DNA from: Sphingomonas sp.
Lineage (GTDB): Bacteria; Pseudomonadota; Alphaproteobacteria; Sphingomonadales; Sphingomonadaceae
NCBI GenBank assembly: GCA_019635535.1
Contig: JAHBZH010000001.1
Span: 1,206,995 to 1,270,994, forward strand
Direction of reading: 5' to 3'
Length of the DNA: 64,000 bases
This document shows positions 49,174-59,072 of the stretch, one piece after another. The notes below the pieces were generated by a model. It was not told the origin of the DNA and did no database searches. It was given only the letters and a program-made list of their open reading frames with translations. Each line of letters begins with the position of its first letter. Position 1 is the stretch's first letter. Both the position numbers and the translations under genes were made by a program.

Positions 49174-50784
49174 ATGACGGACGTGGTCGCGGACGGGCAG
49201 GCGGTGGCGGGCGACGATTATGTCGTCGATCCGAAACGCGACCGGAAGGTCATCATCGCCTCGTCGCTCGGCACGGTCTTCGAATGGTATGATTTCTTCA
49301 TCTACGGCACGCTCGCCGCGATCATCGGCCGCGCCTTCTTCCCCGCCGGCAACGAGACGATGCAGTTCCTGCTCGCGCTCGCCGGCTTCGCGGTCGGCTT
49401 CGGCTTCCGGCCGCTGGGCGCGGTGCTGTTCGGCTATCTGGGCGACCGGCTGGGGCGCAAATACACCTTCCTCGTCACGATCACCCTGATGGGCGTCGCC
49501 ACCGCGGCGATCGGCTTCCTGCCGGGCTATGCGACACTGGGCATCGCCGCGCCGCTGATCCTGATCCTGCTGCGCATCCTGCAGGGCCTCGCGCTGGGCG
49601 GCGAATATGGCGGCGCGGCGATCTACGTCGCCGAACATGCGCCGGCGAACAAGCGCGGCTTCTATACCGGCTTCATCCAGGCGAGCGTGGCGGCGGGATT
49701 CATCCTGAGCCTCGTCGTCGTGCTCGGCACCAAGCTTTTCCTGACCGACGCGCAATGGTTCGAATGGGGCTGGCGGCTTCCCTTCATCTTCTCGATCCTG
49801 CTGCTCGCCATCTCGCTGTGGATGCGGCTCAAGCTCAGCGAGAGCCCGGTCTTCCAGGCGATGAAGGCCAAGGGCGCGCTGGCCCGCAATCCGCTGAAGG
49901 AGAGCTTTTCGACCTGGCGGAACGTGAAGCTGATCCTGGTCGCTATGCTCGGCATCGCGGCGGGGCTCACCGTGATCTGGTACACGGCGATGTTCCAGGT
50001 GCTCTATTTCCTGCAGAACGGCCTCAAGGTGCAGGAGACGACGGCGCAATTGCTGGTCGGCGCGGGCGCGGTGGTCGGGCTGTTCTGGTTCGTCTTCTTC
50101 GGCAGGCTCTCCGACCGGATCGGGCGCAAGAAGCCGATCGTGGTCGGCTATGTGCTGACCCTGCTGCTGCTCTTCCCGATCTTCCACGTCATCGCCAACG
50201 CGGCCAATCCGGGGCTGGCCGAGGCGGGGCGGCGCGCGCCGATCGTCGTCGCCGGGCCGGACTGCGCCTACAATCCGTTCGCGACGCGCGGCCAGGCGAC
50301 GGACTGCGGCCGGCTGCTCGATCATTTCTCGCGGCTCGGCCTCCATTACCAGAAAGCCGACGCGCAGGTCGCGGTCGTGACCATCGGCGGCCGGCCGATC
50401 GCGGACACCAGCCCGGAATCGCTCAATGCGGCGCTGGCCGAGGCGGGTTATTCGCTCGACAAGGTCACGCCGACCGGGAGCCGCATCGCGATCATCCTGC
50501 TCGCGATCATCGCCCTCTCCGCGCTTTCGGGGATGACCTACGGACCCGTCGCGGCCCTGCTGACCGAGCTGTTCCCGAGCCGCATCCGCTACAGCTCGAT
50601 GTCGATCCCCTATCATATCGGCACCGGCTATTTCGGCGGATTCCTGCCTTTCATCAGCCAGTATATCGTGGCGCGCAGCGGCGATCCCTTCGCGGGCCTG
50701 TGGTACACGATGGCGGTGGTGGCGATGGCGCTGATCGTCACCGCGATCTGGCTGCCCGAAACGGCCGGAAAGCGGTTGGACTAG
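49174..50784 (+). CDS. MFS transporter, metabolite:H+ symporter type
   Basis: A 536-residue twelve-helix transporter. It has the family marks SLGTVFEWYDFFIYG at helix 1, FGYLGDRLGRKYTFL between helices 2 and 3, LQGLALGGEYGGAAIYVAEH, and FGRLSDRIGRKKPIV in the second half. An inserted loop of about 90 residues between later helices holds two Cys (CAYNPF and DCGRLL) and probably lies in the periplasm. Relatives carry dicarboxylates, proline, betaine or shikimate; the substrate here is unknown. Confidence 0.9.
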   Translation: MTDVVADGQAVAGDDYVVDPKRDRKVIIASSLGTVFEWYDFFIYGTLAAIIGRAFFPAGNETMQFLLALAGFAVGFGFRPLGAVLFGYLGDRLGRKYTFLVTITLMGVATAAIGFLPGYATLGIAAPLILILLRILQGLALGGEYGGAAIYVAEHAPANKRGFYTGFIQASVAAGFILSLVVVLGTKLFLTDAQWFEWGWRLPFIFSILLLAISLWMRLKLSESPVFQAMKAKGALARNPLKESFSTWRNVKLILVAMLGIAAGLTVIWYTAMFQVLYFLQNGLKVQETTAQLLVGAGAVVGLFWFVFFGRLSDRIGRKKPIVVGYVLTLLLLFPIFHVIANAANPGLAEAGRRAPIVVAGPDCAYNPFATRGQATDCGRLLDHFSRLGLHYQKADAQVAVVTIGGRPIADTSPESLNAALAEAGYSLDKVTPTGSRIAIILLAIIALSALSGMTYGPVAALLTELFPSRIRYSSMSIPYHIGTGYFGGFLPFISQYIVARSGDPFAGLWYTMAVVAMALIVTAIWLPETAGKRLD

Positions 50785-50812
50785 GCGGCGTGGCCGGGTT
50801 ACGGGCGCGATC

Positions 50813-51847
50813 ATGGTGCACCGTCCGCTGCGGCTGATCCTCGATGGCGACGCGCTGGTCGCGAACTGGCGCTGGCTGGCGCGCCAGAGCGGCGCCGCGG
50901 CCTGCGGCGCGGCGGTGAAGGCGGATGGCTACGGACTCGGCGCGCGCGAGGTGGCGGCGGGGCTGGCGGCGGCGGGGTGCCGCGACTTCTTCGTATCGAC
51001 CTGGGCGGAGGCAGAGGCGCTGGGGCCGCTGTCGGAGGGCGTGGCCTTGTCGGTGCTGCACGGCGTGGGGCCGGACGACATGACGGCGGCGTCGGCCTCG
51101 CCCGCCCGCCCGGTGCTGAACAGCCCCGAACAGGTGGTGCGCTGGCGCGGGACCGGTCGGCCCTGCGACGTGATGGTAGACACCGGCATGAACCGGCTGG
51201 GGCTTTCGGTCGCCGATGCCGCGTCGGGCCTGCTCGACGGCCTCGCGATCGAGACGCTGATGAGCCACCTCGCCTGCGCCGACGAGGACTCGCCCGCCAA
51301 TGCCGCGCAGTGTGCGGCGTTCGTCGAGGTGGCGGCGAAGACGCCGGCGAAGCGCCGCAGCCTGGCGAACAGCGCCGGCATCTGCCTGGGGGCGGAATAC
51401 GCCTTCGATCTCACCCGGCCCGGTCTCGCCCTCTACGGCGGCGTGCCGCGTCCGGAGGCGGCGGGGCGCATAAGGCAGGTCGTCCATGTCGAGGCGCAGG
51501 TGATCCAACGCCGCCGGATCGGCCCGGGCGAGCGGGTCGGCTATGGCGGCACCTTCGCCGCCGCGCGCGCGCACGAACTGGCGATCCTCAATATCGGCTA
51601 TGCCGACGGCTATCTGCGCGGCTTCTCCAACAGCGGCCGGGCGCGGATCGGCGAGGTCTTCGCGCCGGTCGCAGGGCGCGTGTCGATGGACCTGCTGGCG
51701 GTCGCCGTGGACGAGGCGCCGAGGCTCGAGGAAGGCGATTGGGTGGAGTTGGACTACGACCTGCCCGATGCGGCGGCGCAGTCCGGCCTCAGCCAGTATG
51801 AGTTGCTGACGACGCTCGGCTCGCGCTTCGAGCGGGTCTGGCGCTAG
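50813..51847 (+). CDS. alr: Alanine racemase
   Basis: Makes D-alanine for peptidoglycan using pyridoxal phosphate. It has 344 residues. The cofactor Lys is in AAVKADGYGLG (residue 36), and the substrate-binding Tyr is in GERVGYGGTF. Other marks are DTGMNRLGL, LANSAGICLG and AGRVSMDLLAV. The length is slightly shorter than usual, with short connecting loops, but no key residue is missing. It follows the MFS gene by 28 bases and may share its transcript. Confidence 0.94.
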   Translation: MVHRPLRLILDGDALVANWRWLARQSGAAACGAAVKADGYGLGAREVAAGLAAAGCRDFFVSTWAEAEALGPLSEGVALSVLHGVGPDDMTAASASPARPVLNSPEQVVRWRGTGRPCDVMVDTGMNRLGLSVADAASGLLDGLAIETLMSHLACADEDSPANAAQCAAFVEVAAKTPAKRRSLANSAGICLGAEYAFDLTRPGLALYGGVPRPEAAGRIRQVVHVEAQVIQRRRIGPGERVGYGGTFAAARAHELAILNIGYADGYLRGFSNSGRARIGEVFAPVAGRVSMDLLAVAVDEAPRLEEGDWVELDYDLPDAAAQSGLSQYELLTTLGSRFERVWR

Positions 51848-51850
51848 GTC

Positions 51851-51882
51851 CGTGCCCGGCCGGATTCAGCTGGCCGGGCACG
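51851..51882 (+). terminator. GC-rich hairpin after alr
   Basis: A perfect 11-bp stem, CGTGCCCGGCC with GGCCGGGCACG, and a 10-base loop begin three bases after the alr stop. No T-run follows. A second small dyad (GAAGTT-GACG-AACTTC) lies at 51900-51915. The rest of the 220-base gap to 52067 shows no gene. Confidence 0.55.
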
Positions 51883-52067
51883 GCATCGATTCGGGTGCGG
51901 AAGTTGACGAACTTCACGCTACGTCGGGGACCAGCACCCCCTCCGCAAGGGTGGTTCAGGGAGGAATGGGGGGATCGACGGTTCAAAAAGCCGGAGACCT
52001 GGACAGCGCCCGAGTCGCCCGAGGATGACAGAGGAAATCCTACATTCCAAGCGCGGGGCGGAGCACC

Positions 52068-53243
52068 TCAATCCCGCTCCACGCACAGCGCGATGCCCAT
52101 GCCGCCGCCGATGCACAAAGTGGCGAGACCTTTCTTCGCGTCGCGCTTGCCCATTTCGTAGATGAGCGTGGTCAGCACGCGCGCGCCGCTGGCGCCGATC
52201 GGGTGGCCGATGGCGATGGCGCCGCCGTTGACGTTGACCCTGTCCGCGTCCCAGCCCAGCTCCTTGCCGACGGCGAGCGCCTGGGCGGCGAAGGCCTCGT
52301 TGGCTTCGATGAGATCGAGATCGCCGATGGTCCAGCCGGCCTTTTCCAGCGCGCGCTTCGTGGCGGGCACGGGGCCGATGCCCATGATCGAGGGATCGAC
52401 ACCGGCGCTGGCCCAGGAGGCGACGCGGGCGAGGATCGGGGCGCCGCGCCGCTCGGCCTCTTCGCGGCTCATCAGCACGAGCGCGGCGGCGCCGTCGTTG
52501 AGGCCGGAGGCGTTGGCGGCGGTGACGGTGCCGTCCTTCTTGAAGGCGGGGCGCAGGCCGGCAAGGCCAGCCTGCTCGACGCCGTCGCGGATATATTCGT
52601 CGGTGTCGACGACGGTTTCGCCCTTGCGGCTCTTCACGGTCACGGCGGCGATTTCGTCGCTGAACCGGCCGGCGGCACGGGCGGCGGAGGCCTTGTTCTG
52701 GGATGCGGTGGCGAAGGCGTCCTGCTCGTCGCGGGTGATCTGATATTGCTCGGCGAGGTTCTCGGCGGTGATGCCCATGTGATAGCCGTTGAAGACGTCG
52801 GTGAGGCCGTCCCTGATCATCGTGTCGATCAGCTCGAGGCCGCCCATCTTGGTGCCGCCGCGCAGATGCTGGGCGTGGGCGGAGAGGCTCATGCTCTCCT
52901 GCCCGCCGGCGACGACGATCGCGGAATCGCCGGTCTGGATCGCCTGGGCGGCGAGCGCGACGGCGCGCAGGCCGGAGCCGCAGACCTGGTTAAGCCCCCA
53001 GGCCGGTATCTCCTTCGGCACGCCCGCCGCCATCGACGCCTGGCGGGCGGGATTCTGGCCCTGCGCGGCGGTCAGCACCTGGCCCAGGATCACCTCCGAG
53101 ACCTCGTCCGGCGCGACGCCGGCCTGCGCGAGCGCGGCTTCGATCGCGACCCGGCCGAGCTCGTGCGCGGGCGTTGCGGCGAAGCTGCCGAGGAACGAGC
53201 CAACCGGGGTGCGCTTGGCGGCGGTGATGACGACGTCTGTCAT
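52068..53243 (-). CDS. Acetyl-CoA C-acetyltransferase (thiolase)
   Basis: A 391-residue biosynthetic-type thiolase that condenses two acetyl-CoA into acetoacetyl-CoA. The nucleophile Cys is in [10 protein letters not shown] (residue 88), the His in [10 protein letters not shown] and the second Cys in LCIGGGMG. It lies next to a PHA-synthase-like gene and phaR, so it may feed polyhydroxyalkanoate synthesis (PhaA role); a role in general ketone or fatty-acid metabolism is also possible. No acetoacetyl-CoA reductase is nearby. Confidence 0.94.
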   Translation of the reverse strand: MTDVVITAAKRTPVGSFLGSFAATPAHELGRVAIEAALAQAGVAPDEVSEVILGQVLTAAQGQNPARQASMAAGVPKEIPAWGLNQVCGSGLRAVALAAQAIQTGDSAIVVAGGQESMSLSAHAQHLRGGTKMGGLELIDTMIRDGLTDVFNGYHMGITAENLAEQYQITRDEQDAFATASQNKASAARAAGRFSDEIAAVTVKSRKGETVVDTDEYIRDGVEQAGLAGLRPAFKKDGTVTAANASGLNDGAAALVLMSREEAERRGAPILARVASWASAGVDPSIMGIGPVPATKRALEKAGWTIGDLDLIEANEAFAAQALAVGKELGWDADRVNVNGGAIAIGHPIGASGARVLTTLIYEMGKRDAKKGLATLCIGGGMGIALCVERD

Positions 53244-53283
53244 GGAATCGGGCCTCTTCGGATGTGAAACTTTCACGCGAGGG

Positions 53284-54363
53284 CTAGCACTTTGCTGCGG
53301 TGCGGGAAAGCCATGCGGCGAGCGGTTGCCACAGCGCGTCGCGGCCGCGCGATCCCACCACCATGCCGACATGGCCGAGCGCGAGGTCCAGCCGTTCGCC
53401 GGCGCGGAAGGCGCTGGCATGGGGAACGATGCGATCGGTGGTGGAGACGATGTGCAGCATCGGCGCGGGGATCCGCGCGGGATCGACCACCTCGCCCGCC
53501 ACTCGCCAGGCGCCGGTGCCGGTGAGGTCGGCGCCGAACAGATCCTCCATCATCTCGCGCGCTGCCGCCTTCGGGAGGGGCGGGCCGTCATTGGCCCAGT
53601 CCTCGAGCGCGACGAAAGCGGCGGCCGCGTCGCCCGTCATGGCCGCGAACGCCTCGAACTTGGCGACGGTGCGCGCCGGGTCGAGATTCCAGAAGGCGCT
53701 TTGCAGCACCTCCATCGGCAGCACGCCGAGCGTGTCCGCCACGGCGCGCGACTGGTCCCAGAGCCGGGCGAGCGCGGCGCGCGATTCGTCATCGAACCCA
53801 TTGAAATGCCAGGGCGCGGCGATCGTCGCGAGACTCCGCGCGCGGCCGGGGCGGGCGGCTGCGGCGGCCATCGTCCCGCCCAGGCAATAGCCGACAAGAT
53901 CGACCGGCTCGCCCAATTCCGCCATCAGCGGCAGCAGGATGCGTTCGACATGGCCGGCGACGGAGAGGGTGCTTCGCGCCGCGTCCGGCCAGCCCCAGTC
54001 GAGCAGCAGCACGCGATGCCCGCGCGCCGCGAGCCAGCGCAGCAGGGAGCGCTCGCCGAGATCGAGCACGGTGGGCGGATTGATCAGCGAGGGGACGAAC
54101 AGCACGAACGGCCCTTCGCCGCCATAGTCGCGCAGCCTCGCGCCCTCCGCCGTCGCGATCGCCGGCATCGGCGCGGGCGGCGGGATGCGTTCGGCCTGCT
54201 GATAGCGCGCCAGACCGGCCAGCGCGCGCCGCAGACGCTTCGGATTTGCTGCGGTTTCTGCCTGCAGCATGGAGAGGAAAAGCGGCAGGGGGCGCGGCCT
54301 GTGTTGCGGCGCGGCAAAAGATGGTGCTAGAGCACTGTCTCCCGCAGCAAAGGAGTTCGGCAT
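53284..54363 (-). CDS. PhaC-like alpha/beta hydrolase
   Basis: About 359 residues of the PHA-synthase-type alpha/beta-hydrolase fold. The nucleophile is Cys in [11 protein letters not shown], as in PHA synthases, with Asp in STTDRIVPH and His in LGHVGMVVG. It lacks most of the N-terminal domain of class I PhaC, so it is either a short synthase or a related acyltransferase. The ATG at 54363-54361 overlaps the phaR ATG on the other strand; a start at 54270 would leave room for the phaR promoter. The neighbouring thiolase and PhaR support a polyester link. Confidence 0.82.
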   Translation of the reverse strand: MPNSFAAGDSALAPSFAAPQHRPRPLPLFLSMLQAETAANPKRLRRALAGLARYQQAERIPPPAPMPAIATAEGARLRDYGGEGPFVLFVPSLINPPTVLDLGERSLLRWLAARGHRVLLLDWGWPDAARSTLSVAGHVERILLPLMAELGEPVDLVGYCLGGTMAAAAARPGRARSLATIAAPWHFNGFDDESRAALARLWDQSRAVADTLGVLPMEVLQSAFWNLDPARTVAKFEAFAAMTGDAAAAFVALEDWANDGPPLPKAAAREMMEDLFGADLTGTGAWRVAGEVVDPARIPAPMLHIVSTTDRIVPHASAFRAGERLDLALGHVGMVVGSRGRDALWQPLAAWLSRTAAKC

Positions 54364-54910
54364 GGCGGCTTCCCGGTCCGATGACGATATCGTCATCATC
54401 AAGAAATATGCGAACCGGCGCCTCTATGACACCGAAAGTTCGGCCTATATCACTTTGGAGCGGCTCGCGCAGATGGTCCGCCAGAAGCGCGACTTCAAGG
54501 TGGTCGATGCCAAGAGCGGCGAGGACATCACCCGCTCCGTCCTCACCCAGATCATCATGGACGAGGAAGCGCGCGGATCGGAGATGCTGCCGGTCAATTT
54601 CCTGCGGCAGCTGATCGGCATGTACGGCGATCAGATGCAGGGGATCGTGCCGCAATATCTGGAAGCGAGCCTCGATGCGCTGCAGCGCAACCAGAGCCAG
54701 CTGCGCGACGCGATGGCCGGCGCGCTGGCCGCCAATCCCTTCGCCGAGCTGGCGCGGCGCAACATGGAGATGTTCACCGCCGCCGCGTCCGGCAAGGCCG
54801 CCCCGGCGGCGCCCCGCGCCGAGGCCGGGAGCGACACGAAGAGCGAGCTGGCCGAATTGAAGGCCCAGCTCGCCGCGCTCCAGACGAAGCTCGACAAGCT
54901 GGGCGACTGA
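54362..54910 (+). CDS. phaR: Polyhydroxyalkanoate synthesis repressor PhaR
   Basis: A 182-residue DNA- and polymer-binding regulator of polyhydroxyalkanoate granule genes. The N-terminal domain is unmistakable: IIKKYANRRLYDTESSAYIT, LAQMVRQKRDFKVVDAKSGEDIT in part, and RSVLTQIIMDEE. The C-terminus ends in a coiled coil (SELAELKAQLAALQTKLDKL). It has AAAGGAG six bases before the ATG. It is divergent from the PhaC-like gene with no space between start codons. Confidence 0.95.
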   Translation: MAASRSDDDIVIIKKYANRRLYDTESSAYITLERLAQMVRQKRDFKVVDAKSGEDITRSVLTQIIMDEEARGSEMLPVNFLRQLIGMYGDQMQGIVPQYLEASLDALQRNQSQLRDAMAGALAANPFAELARRNMEMFTAAASGKAAPAAPRAEAGSDTKSELAELKAQLAALQTKLDKLGD

Positions 54911-54913
54911 CCC

Positions 54914-55798
54914 TTATTCCGGTTTGACGAAGCGGAGCGTCATCCGGTCGCTCTCGCCGATCGCGGCATAGCGCTCGCGGTCTTCGTCGCCGAGCCGGAA
55001 GGTGGGCGGCAGCGTCCACACGCCGCGCGGCCAATCGGCGGTGTCGCGCGGATTGGCGTTGATCTCCGAGGCTTCGACGAAGCGGAAGCCCGCCGCCTCG
55101 GCCATGCGGCGCACGGCCGAGACCTTCACATAGCCGCTGGTCCGCTCGCGCTCGTCGTCGGCGTTTTCGGGCAGGCGATGATCGACCACGCCGAGCGTGC
55201 CGCCCGGGCGCAGCATCGCGAACATCTGGCGAAACGCCTCTTCGCCATAAGGCTGGCTGTCGCGCTGATAGCCCATTCGCCAGTTGTGGACGTTGCGGAA
55301 GGTGACGACGACGTCGGCGGTGCCGTTCGGCACGCGCGTCTCGCTCGCCTCCCAGGCGGGGAAGGCGGCGGTGCGGATGTTGCCGTAGAGCCCGGCATTG
55401 GCGGCCATCAGCCGGCGCACGCCGTTATGGCCGTTCTCGCCCATCGCGGCGGCATAATAGGTGCCGCCGCCCTGAGTGACGTAAGGCGCGAGGATTTCGG
55501 TGTACCAGCCGCCGCCCGGCCAGATTTCGACCACGGTGTCGGTCGGCCGCACGCCGAAGAAGGCGAGCGTCTCCATCGGATGGCGATAGCGATCGCGCGC
55601 GACATTGGCGGGCGTGCGCGTGTCGGCGGCGACCGCGGCATGAAGCGCGTGGTGCCAGTCCTGATGGCCGGCATGGGCGGAATGGTCCTGGCCGCCATGA
55701 CCGGAATGGTCCTGCGCGGCGATGGCGGCGGCGGCGGCGAGCAAGGCTGCTCCGCCCGCGAAAGCGGCGATGCGGCGAACGGGGGCCTGGCGGATCAT
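54914..55798 (-). CDS. Exported SAM-methyltransferase-like protein, His-rich start
   Basis: A 294-residue protein with a signal peptide (IAAFAGGAALLAAAAAIAAQ). A His-rich stretch follows (DHSGHGGQDHSAHAGHQDWHH, quoted in part), then a class I methyltransferase fold: VVEIWPGGGWYTEILAPYV as motif I, VVVTFRNVHNW, and MLRPGGTLGVVDHRLPEN. SAM is not expected in the periplasm, so the exported domain may have another activity or bind metal through its His-rich segment. Such exported methyltransferase-like proteins are known as uncharacterised families. Confidence 0.8.
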   Translation of the reverse strand: MIRQAPVRRIAAFAGGAALLAAAAAIAAQDHSGHGGQDHSAHAGHQDWHHALHAAVAADTRTPANVARDRYRHPMETLAFFGVRPTDTVVEIWPGGGWYTEILAPYVTQGGGTYYAAAMGENGHNGVRRLMAANAGLYGNIRTAAFPAWEASETRVPNGTADVVVTFRNVHNWRMGYQRDSQPYGEEAFRQMFAMLRPGGTLGVVDHRLPENADDERERTSGYVKVSAVRRMAEAAGFRFVEASEINANPRDTADWPRGVWTLPPTFRLGDEDRERYAAIGESDRMTLRFVKPE

Positions 55799-55847
55799 GC
55801 GTCTCTCCCTAGATATCGGTTATGGGATAGCCCATGACGGAGCGGGC

Positions 55848-56039
55848 ATGACGACGCAAGAATGGATGTGGGCGGGCGACATCGCCGCTTTGCTGGTCGT
55901 GCTGGTCGCAGGCCTGGCCGAATGGCGGCGGACGCGGCGCGCGAATCTGGACGATCCCGGCTGGATTCCCTGGCGCGGCATCCAGGTCGCGGCCCTGTTC
56001 GCAGCGATCGGATTCACGATTCTGGCGATGCACCGCTGA
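55848..56039 (+). CDS. Small two-helix membrane protein
   Basis: A 63-residue protein with two predicted membrane helices (GDIAALLVVLVAGLAEW and GIQVAALFAAIGFTILAM) joined by a basic and polar loop (RRTRRANLDDPGWIPW). The start is the ATG at 55848 with GGAG upstream. It is divergent from the exported methyltransferase gene. No family is recognised. Confidence 0.5.
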   Translation: MTTQEWMWAGDIAALLVVLVAGLAEWRRTRRANLDDPGWIPWRGIQVAALFAAIGFTILAMHR

Positions 56040-56052
56040 GGCGGGCGCCGTG

Positions 56053-56457
56053 CTAGCCCGCCGCGCGGCGGAGCGGCATGTCCTCTTCCTCTGCGCCCAG
56101 CAACCAGGTTTCGGCTTCGCGCGGATCCTCGAAAAAACGGGCGTCGCGGCCGGTAAGGGCGCGGGCGAGCTGGCCGCGTGCCAGGGTCGATGCGACGACG
56201 AAGGCGAGGCGGCGGGAGCGATAGGCCGGGTCCGACAGCAGATCGCGGAAAGCGGCGACCGATTCGCTCGGCTGAATCTTCATGCCGCGCAAGTCGTTCA
56301 GCGTCAGGTGCCGGTTCGGGCCGCAGCGCAGCCGGGCATGAGCCTGGCGCCGCGCCTCGAAAAAAGCGGCGATATCGGCCGGCGTGAAGAAACCGGACAT
56401 CGCGATGCGGATCAGATCGCGATCGGGATCGCAGGTGATTTTGAAGGCGGCGCTCAT
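56053..56457 (-). CDS. SpoIIAA/STAS-like protein
   Basis: A 134-residue soluble protein resembling SpoIIAA/STAS-like domains. It opens with a strand (FKITCDPDRDLIRIAMSG), then GFFTPADIAAFFEARR as the first helix, and later DLRGMKIQPSESVAAF, where the family has a conserved Asp-containing loop. It may bind lipids or act in a partner-switch regulator, but no kinase or phosphatase partner is adjacent. It is transcribed towards the start of the small membrane gene and stands alone. Confidence 0.6.
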   Translation of the reverse strand: MSAAFKITCDPDRDLIRIAMSGFFTPADIAAFFEARRQAHARLRCGPNRHLTLNDLRGMKIQPSESVAAFRDLLSDPAYRSRRLAFVVASTLARGQLARALTGRDARFFEDPREAETWLLGAEEEDMPLRRAAG

Positions 56458-56532
56458 ATCGCGGAATTTACATTGGGAAGGTGACGGAGCGGTAAATGTG
56501 TGGACCGTGAGAGCCCGGTCTGGAGGCTCGAC

Positions 56533-58053
56533 CTACAAACATGCTTCCAGATACGGTTGGTCGAAGCCGAACATCTTGGCCTTTTCCAGCGTGTAGGGAC
56601 GCAGGCCCATGCTCCGATATTCGCCGATGATCTTGCCGTCGGGCGTCTCGTCCAGATATTCGAACTTGAACAGTTCCTGGGTGACGATCACGTCGCCTTC
56701 CATGCCGATCACTTCGGTGATGTTGGTGGTGCGGCGGGAACCGTCGCGCAGGCGCTTCACCTGGACGATGAGGTCCACGGAATCGGCGATCTGCCGGGAG
56801 ATCGCTTCCTTCGGCACCTTGATGTCGCTCATCATCACCATGTTCTCCATACGCGCGAGGCATTCGCGCGGAGAGTTGGAGTGGAGCGTCGCCATCGAGC
56901 CGTCATGGCCGGTGTTCATCGCGGCGAGCAGATCGAAGCACTCGCTGCCGCGAATCTCGCCGAGGATGATCCGGTCCGGACGCATACGCAGCGCGTTGAT
57001 GACGAGATCGCGGATCGTGATCGCGCCTTGCCCTTCCAGGTTCGGCGGACGCGTTTCGAGCGGCAGCCAGTGCGGCTGCTGCAGCCGAAGCTCGGCCGCG
57101 TCCTCGATCGTGATGACGCGCTCGCCCGGATCGATCAGCTTGGAAAGGGCGTTAAGCATCGTCGTCTTGCCCGAGCCGGTGCCGCCCGAGATGATGACGT
57201 TCATGCGGCTCGCGCCGGCGATCTTGAGCACCGTCGCCATCTTCTCCGACATCGAGCCGAAGCCGCGCATCATGTCGAGCGTGATCGGCTTTTCGGAGAA
57301 TTTACGAATCGAGATGGCAGTGCCGCGCAGGGAGAGCGGCGGGATGATGACGTTGACGCGGCTGCCGTCCTGAAGGCGGGCGTCGGCGAGCGGCGTGGTC
57401 TGATCGACGCGGCGGCCGACCTTGTTGACGATCCGCTGGGCGATCTGGAGCAGATGCTCCTCGTCGCGGAACTGGATCGAGGCGATCGAAAGCTTGCCCT
57501 TCTTTTCGATATAGGTCTGCTGCGGACCGTTCACCATGATGTCGCTGACATCGGGATCGTTGAGCAGCTCCTCGAGCGGGCCGAGGCCCAGCAGTTCGTC
57601 CACCAGCACCTTTTCCAGCGCGAACTGCTCGCGCCGGTTCAGGTTGATCTTCAGCTCGGCGAGCACCTCGCCGATGATCGGACGGAATTCCTCGGCCAGC
57701 TCGTCCTTGGAGAGCGTGGCGGCGGCTTCCGGATCGACGCGCTCCAGCAAACGCGGGAGAACCTGCTCCTTGATCCGGTGGATCGAAGCCTCGAAGCCCT
57801 CATTCTTCGACGAGCCCTGGGCGCCCGATTGCGCCTGGCGGTCGTCGAGGCGAGCCATCGCTCCGGTCGGACTGCGGTCGAGCGGCGCTGCCGTCTCCTC
57901 GACGGCAGCTTCGGGCAGGGATTCGATCGGCGGAAACTGCTCGCCGCCCTCGCTCGTGCGCGCGGGCGCGGGCCCCTTCATCGGCGCAGCCGTGCCGAAG
58001 CTCGGCCGCCCGCCGGCGCCTCCCATGCCGTTCCGTCGTCCAAACGCACCCAT
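56533..58053 (-). CDS. cpaF: CpaF/TadA-type pilus ATPase
   Basis: A 506-residue secretion ATPase of the Flp/Tad pilus type. After a variable Pro/Ala-rich start come LLGLGPLEELLNDPDVSDIMVNG (quoted in part), Walker A ISGGTGSGKTTMLNAL, ITIEDAAELRLQQPHWLPLE, Walker B RMRPDRIILGEIRG and the His box TGHDGSMATLHSNSPRE. It would power assembly of Flp pili at the inner membrane. No other tad/cpa gene (cpaE, tadB, tadC) lies on either side, so this copy is separated from its pathway or is an orphan. Confidence 0.94.
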   Translation of the reverse strand: MGAFGRRNGMGGAGGRPSFGTAAPMKGPAPARTSEGGEQFPPIESLPEAAVEETAAPLDRSPTGAMARLDDRQAQSGAQGSSKNEGFEASIHRIKEQVLPRLLERVDPEAAATLSKDELAEEFRPIIGEVLAELKINLNRREQFALEKVLVDELLGLGPLEELLNDPDVSDIMVNGPQQTYIEKKGKLSIASIQFRDEEHLLQIAQRIVNKVGRRVDQTTPLADARLQDGSRVNVIIPPLSLRGTAISIRKFSEKPITLDMMRGFGSMSEKMATVLKIAGASRMNVIISGGTGSGKTTMLNALSKLIDPGERVITIEDAAELRLQQPHWLPLETRPPNLEGQGAITIRDLVINALRMRPDRIILGEIRGSECFDLLAAMNTGHDGSMATLHSNSPRECLARMENMVMMSDIKVPKEAISRQIADSVDLIVQVKRLRDGSRRTTNITEVIGMEGDVIVTQELFKFEYLDETPDGKIIGEYRSMGLRPYTLEKAKMFGFDQPYLEACL

Positions 58054-58156
58054 AAGCCAGCGAACCTTGCCGTTCCGGAGTTGAAATTTCCCTAGGTCGA
58101 AATGGTGAATAAGTCGGAAACTTTGACAAACACCTAACCCGGCCCGAAGGGGCGGC

Positions 58157-59062
58157 ATGGCCGCGACGACCGCCCGAACCGCTCTGCTGATGGCGTTGGC
58201 CGGCTTTGCCATGCTCTCGGTCGGCGATGCCGTGGTGAAGACGATGGCTGGGCAGTGGGCGGGCAGCGCGATCGCGGCGCTGCGCTATGTGTTCGGCGCG
58301 CTCGGGCTCACTGCACTGGTGGCGTTGCGTTACGGGCGCGCCGGCTTCGTCTTTCCCCGGCCCATGCTTCAGTTCGGGCGCGGCGCGGCGGTGGCGATGG
58401 CGACCTGCGGCTTCTTTCTGGGCGTGATGGTGATGCCGCTGGCGGACGCGACCGCGATCGTCTTCACCAGCCCGGTCTGGACGGTGGCGCTCTCCATTCT
58501 CCTGCTGCGCGAGCGGGCGCCGGGCGGCATGAAGATGTCGATCCTGCTCGCCAGCGCCGGCGTGTTGTTGATCCTCCGACCCAATGTGCTGGCCTTCGGC
58601 GCCGAGGCGCTCCTGCCGCTCGTCGCCGCCGTGGGCATGGCGGCGCTCATCATGCTGAACCGGCGCGGAGCGGGACTCGCCCCCGTCTTCGTGATGCAAT
58701 GGCTTGTCGCGCTGACGGCGGTACCGGTGCTGCTCGCCATGGCGCTGGCGGGGCATCTGTCGGGCGCCCCGTCGCTGACGCTCTCCCTGCCGGACTGGAC
58801 GGTGGTGACGCGTTGCGCCGTGGTGGCGGTGACCGCGACGATGGGGCATTGGTTCATCTTCCGGGCGACCGAGCTTGCGACCGCGGCCACGGTGGCGCCG
58901 ATGACCTATGTGCAGCTGCTGGTGGCGACGGCGGCGGGGATCGCGTTGTTCGGCGACGTGCCGACGACGGCCATGGCGGCGGGATCGGCGCTGATCGTGG
59001 CAGGCGGACTGTGGCTGTGGCGCGCGCAAAGGGCCCCGATCATCGCCGAAACACCGGATTGA
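58157..59062 (+). CDS. EamA-family (DMT) transporter
   Basis: A 301-residue protein with ten predicted membrane helices in two EamA repeats. Typical places are [20 protein letters not shown] in repeat one, [20 protein letters not shown], and in repeat two [19 protein letters not shown]. Such proteins export or import small metabolites such as amino acids or nucleotides; the substrate is unknown. A TTGACA at about 58116 may be part of its promoter, but no clear -10 is seen. Confidence 0.88.
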   Translation: MAATTARTALLMALAGFAMLSVGDAVVKTMAGQWAGSAIAALRYVFGALGLTALVALRYGRAGFVFPRPMLQFGRGAAVAMATCGFFLGVMVMPLADATAIVFTSPVWTVALSILLLRERAPGGMKMSILLASAGVLLILRPNVLAFGAEALLPLVAAVGMAALIMLNRRGAGLAPVFVMQWLVALTAVPVLLAMALAGHLSGAPSLTLSLPDWTVVTRCAVVAVTATMGHWFIFRATELATAATVAPMTYVQLLVATAAGIALFGDVPTTAMAAGSALIVAGGLWLWRAQRAPIIAETPD

Positions 59063-59072
59063 GTTGTCCCAA

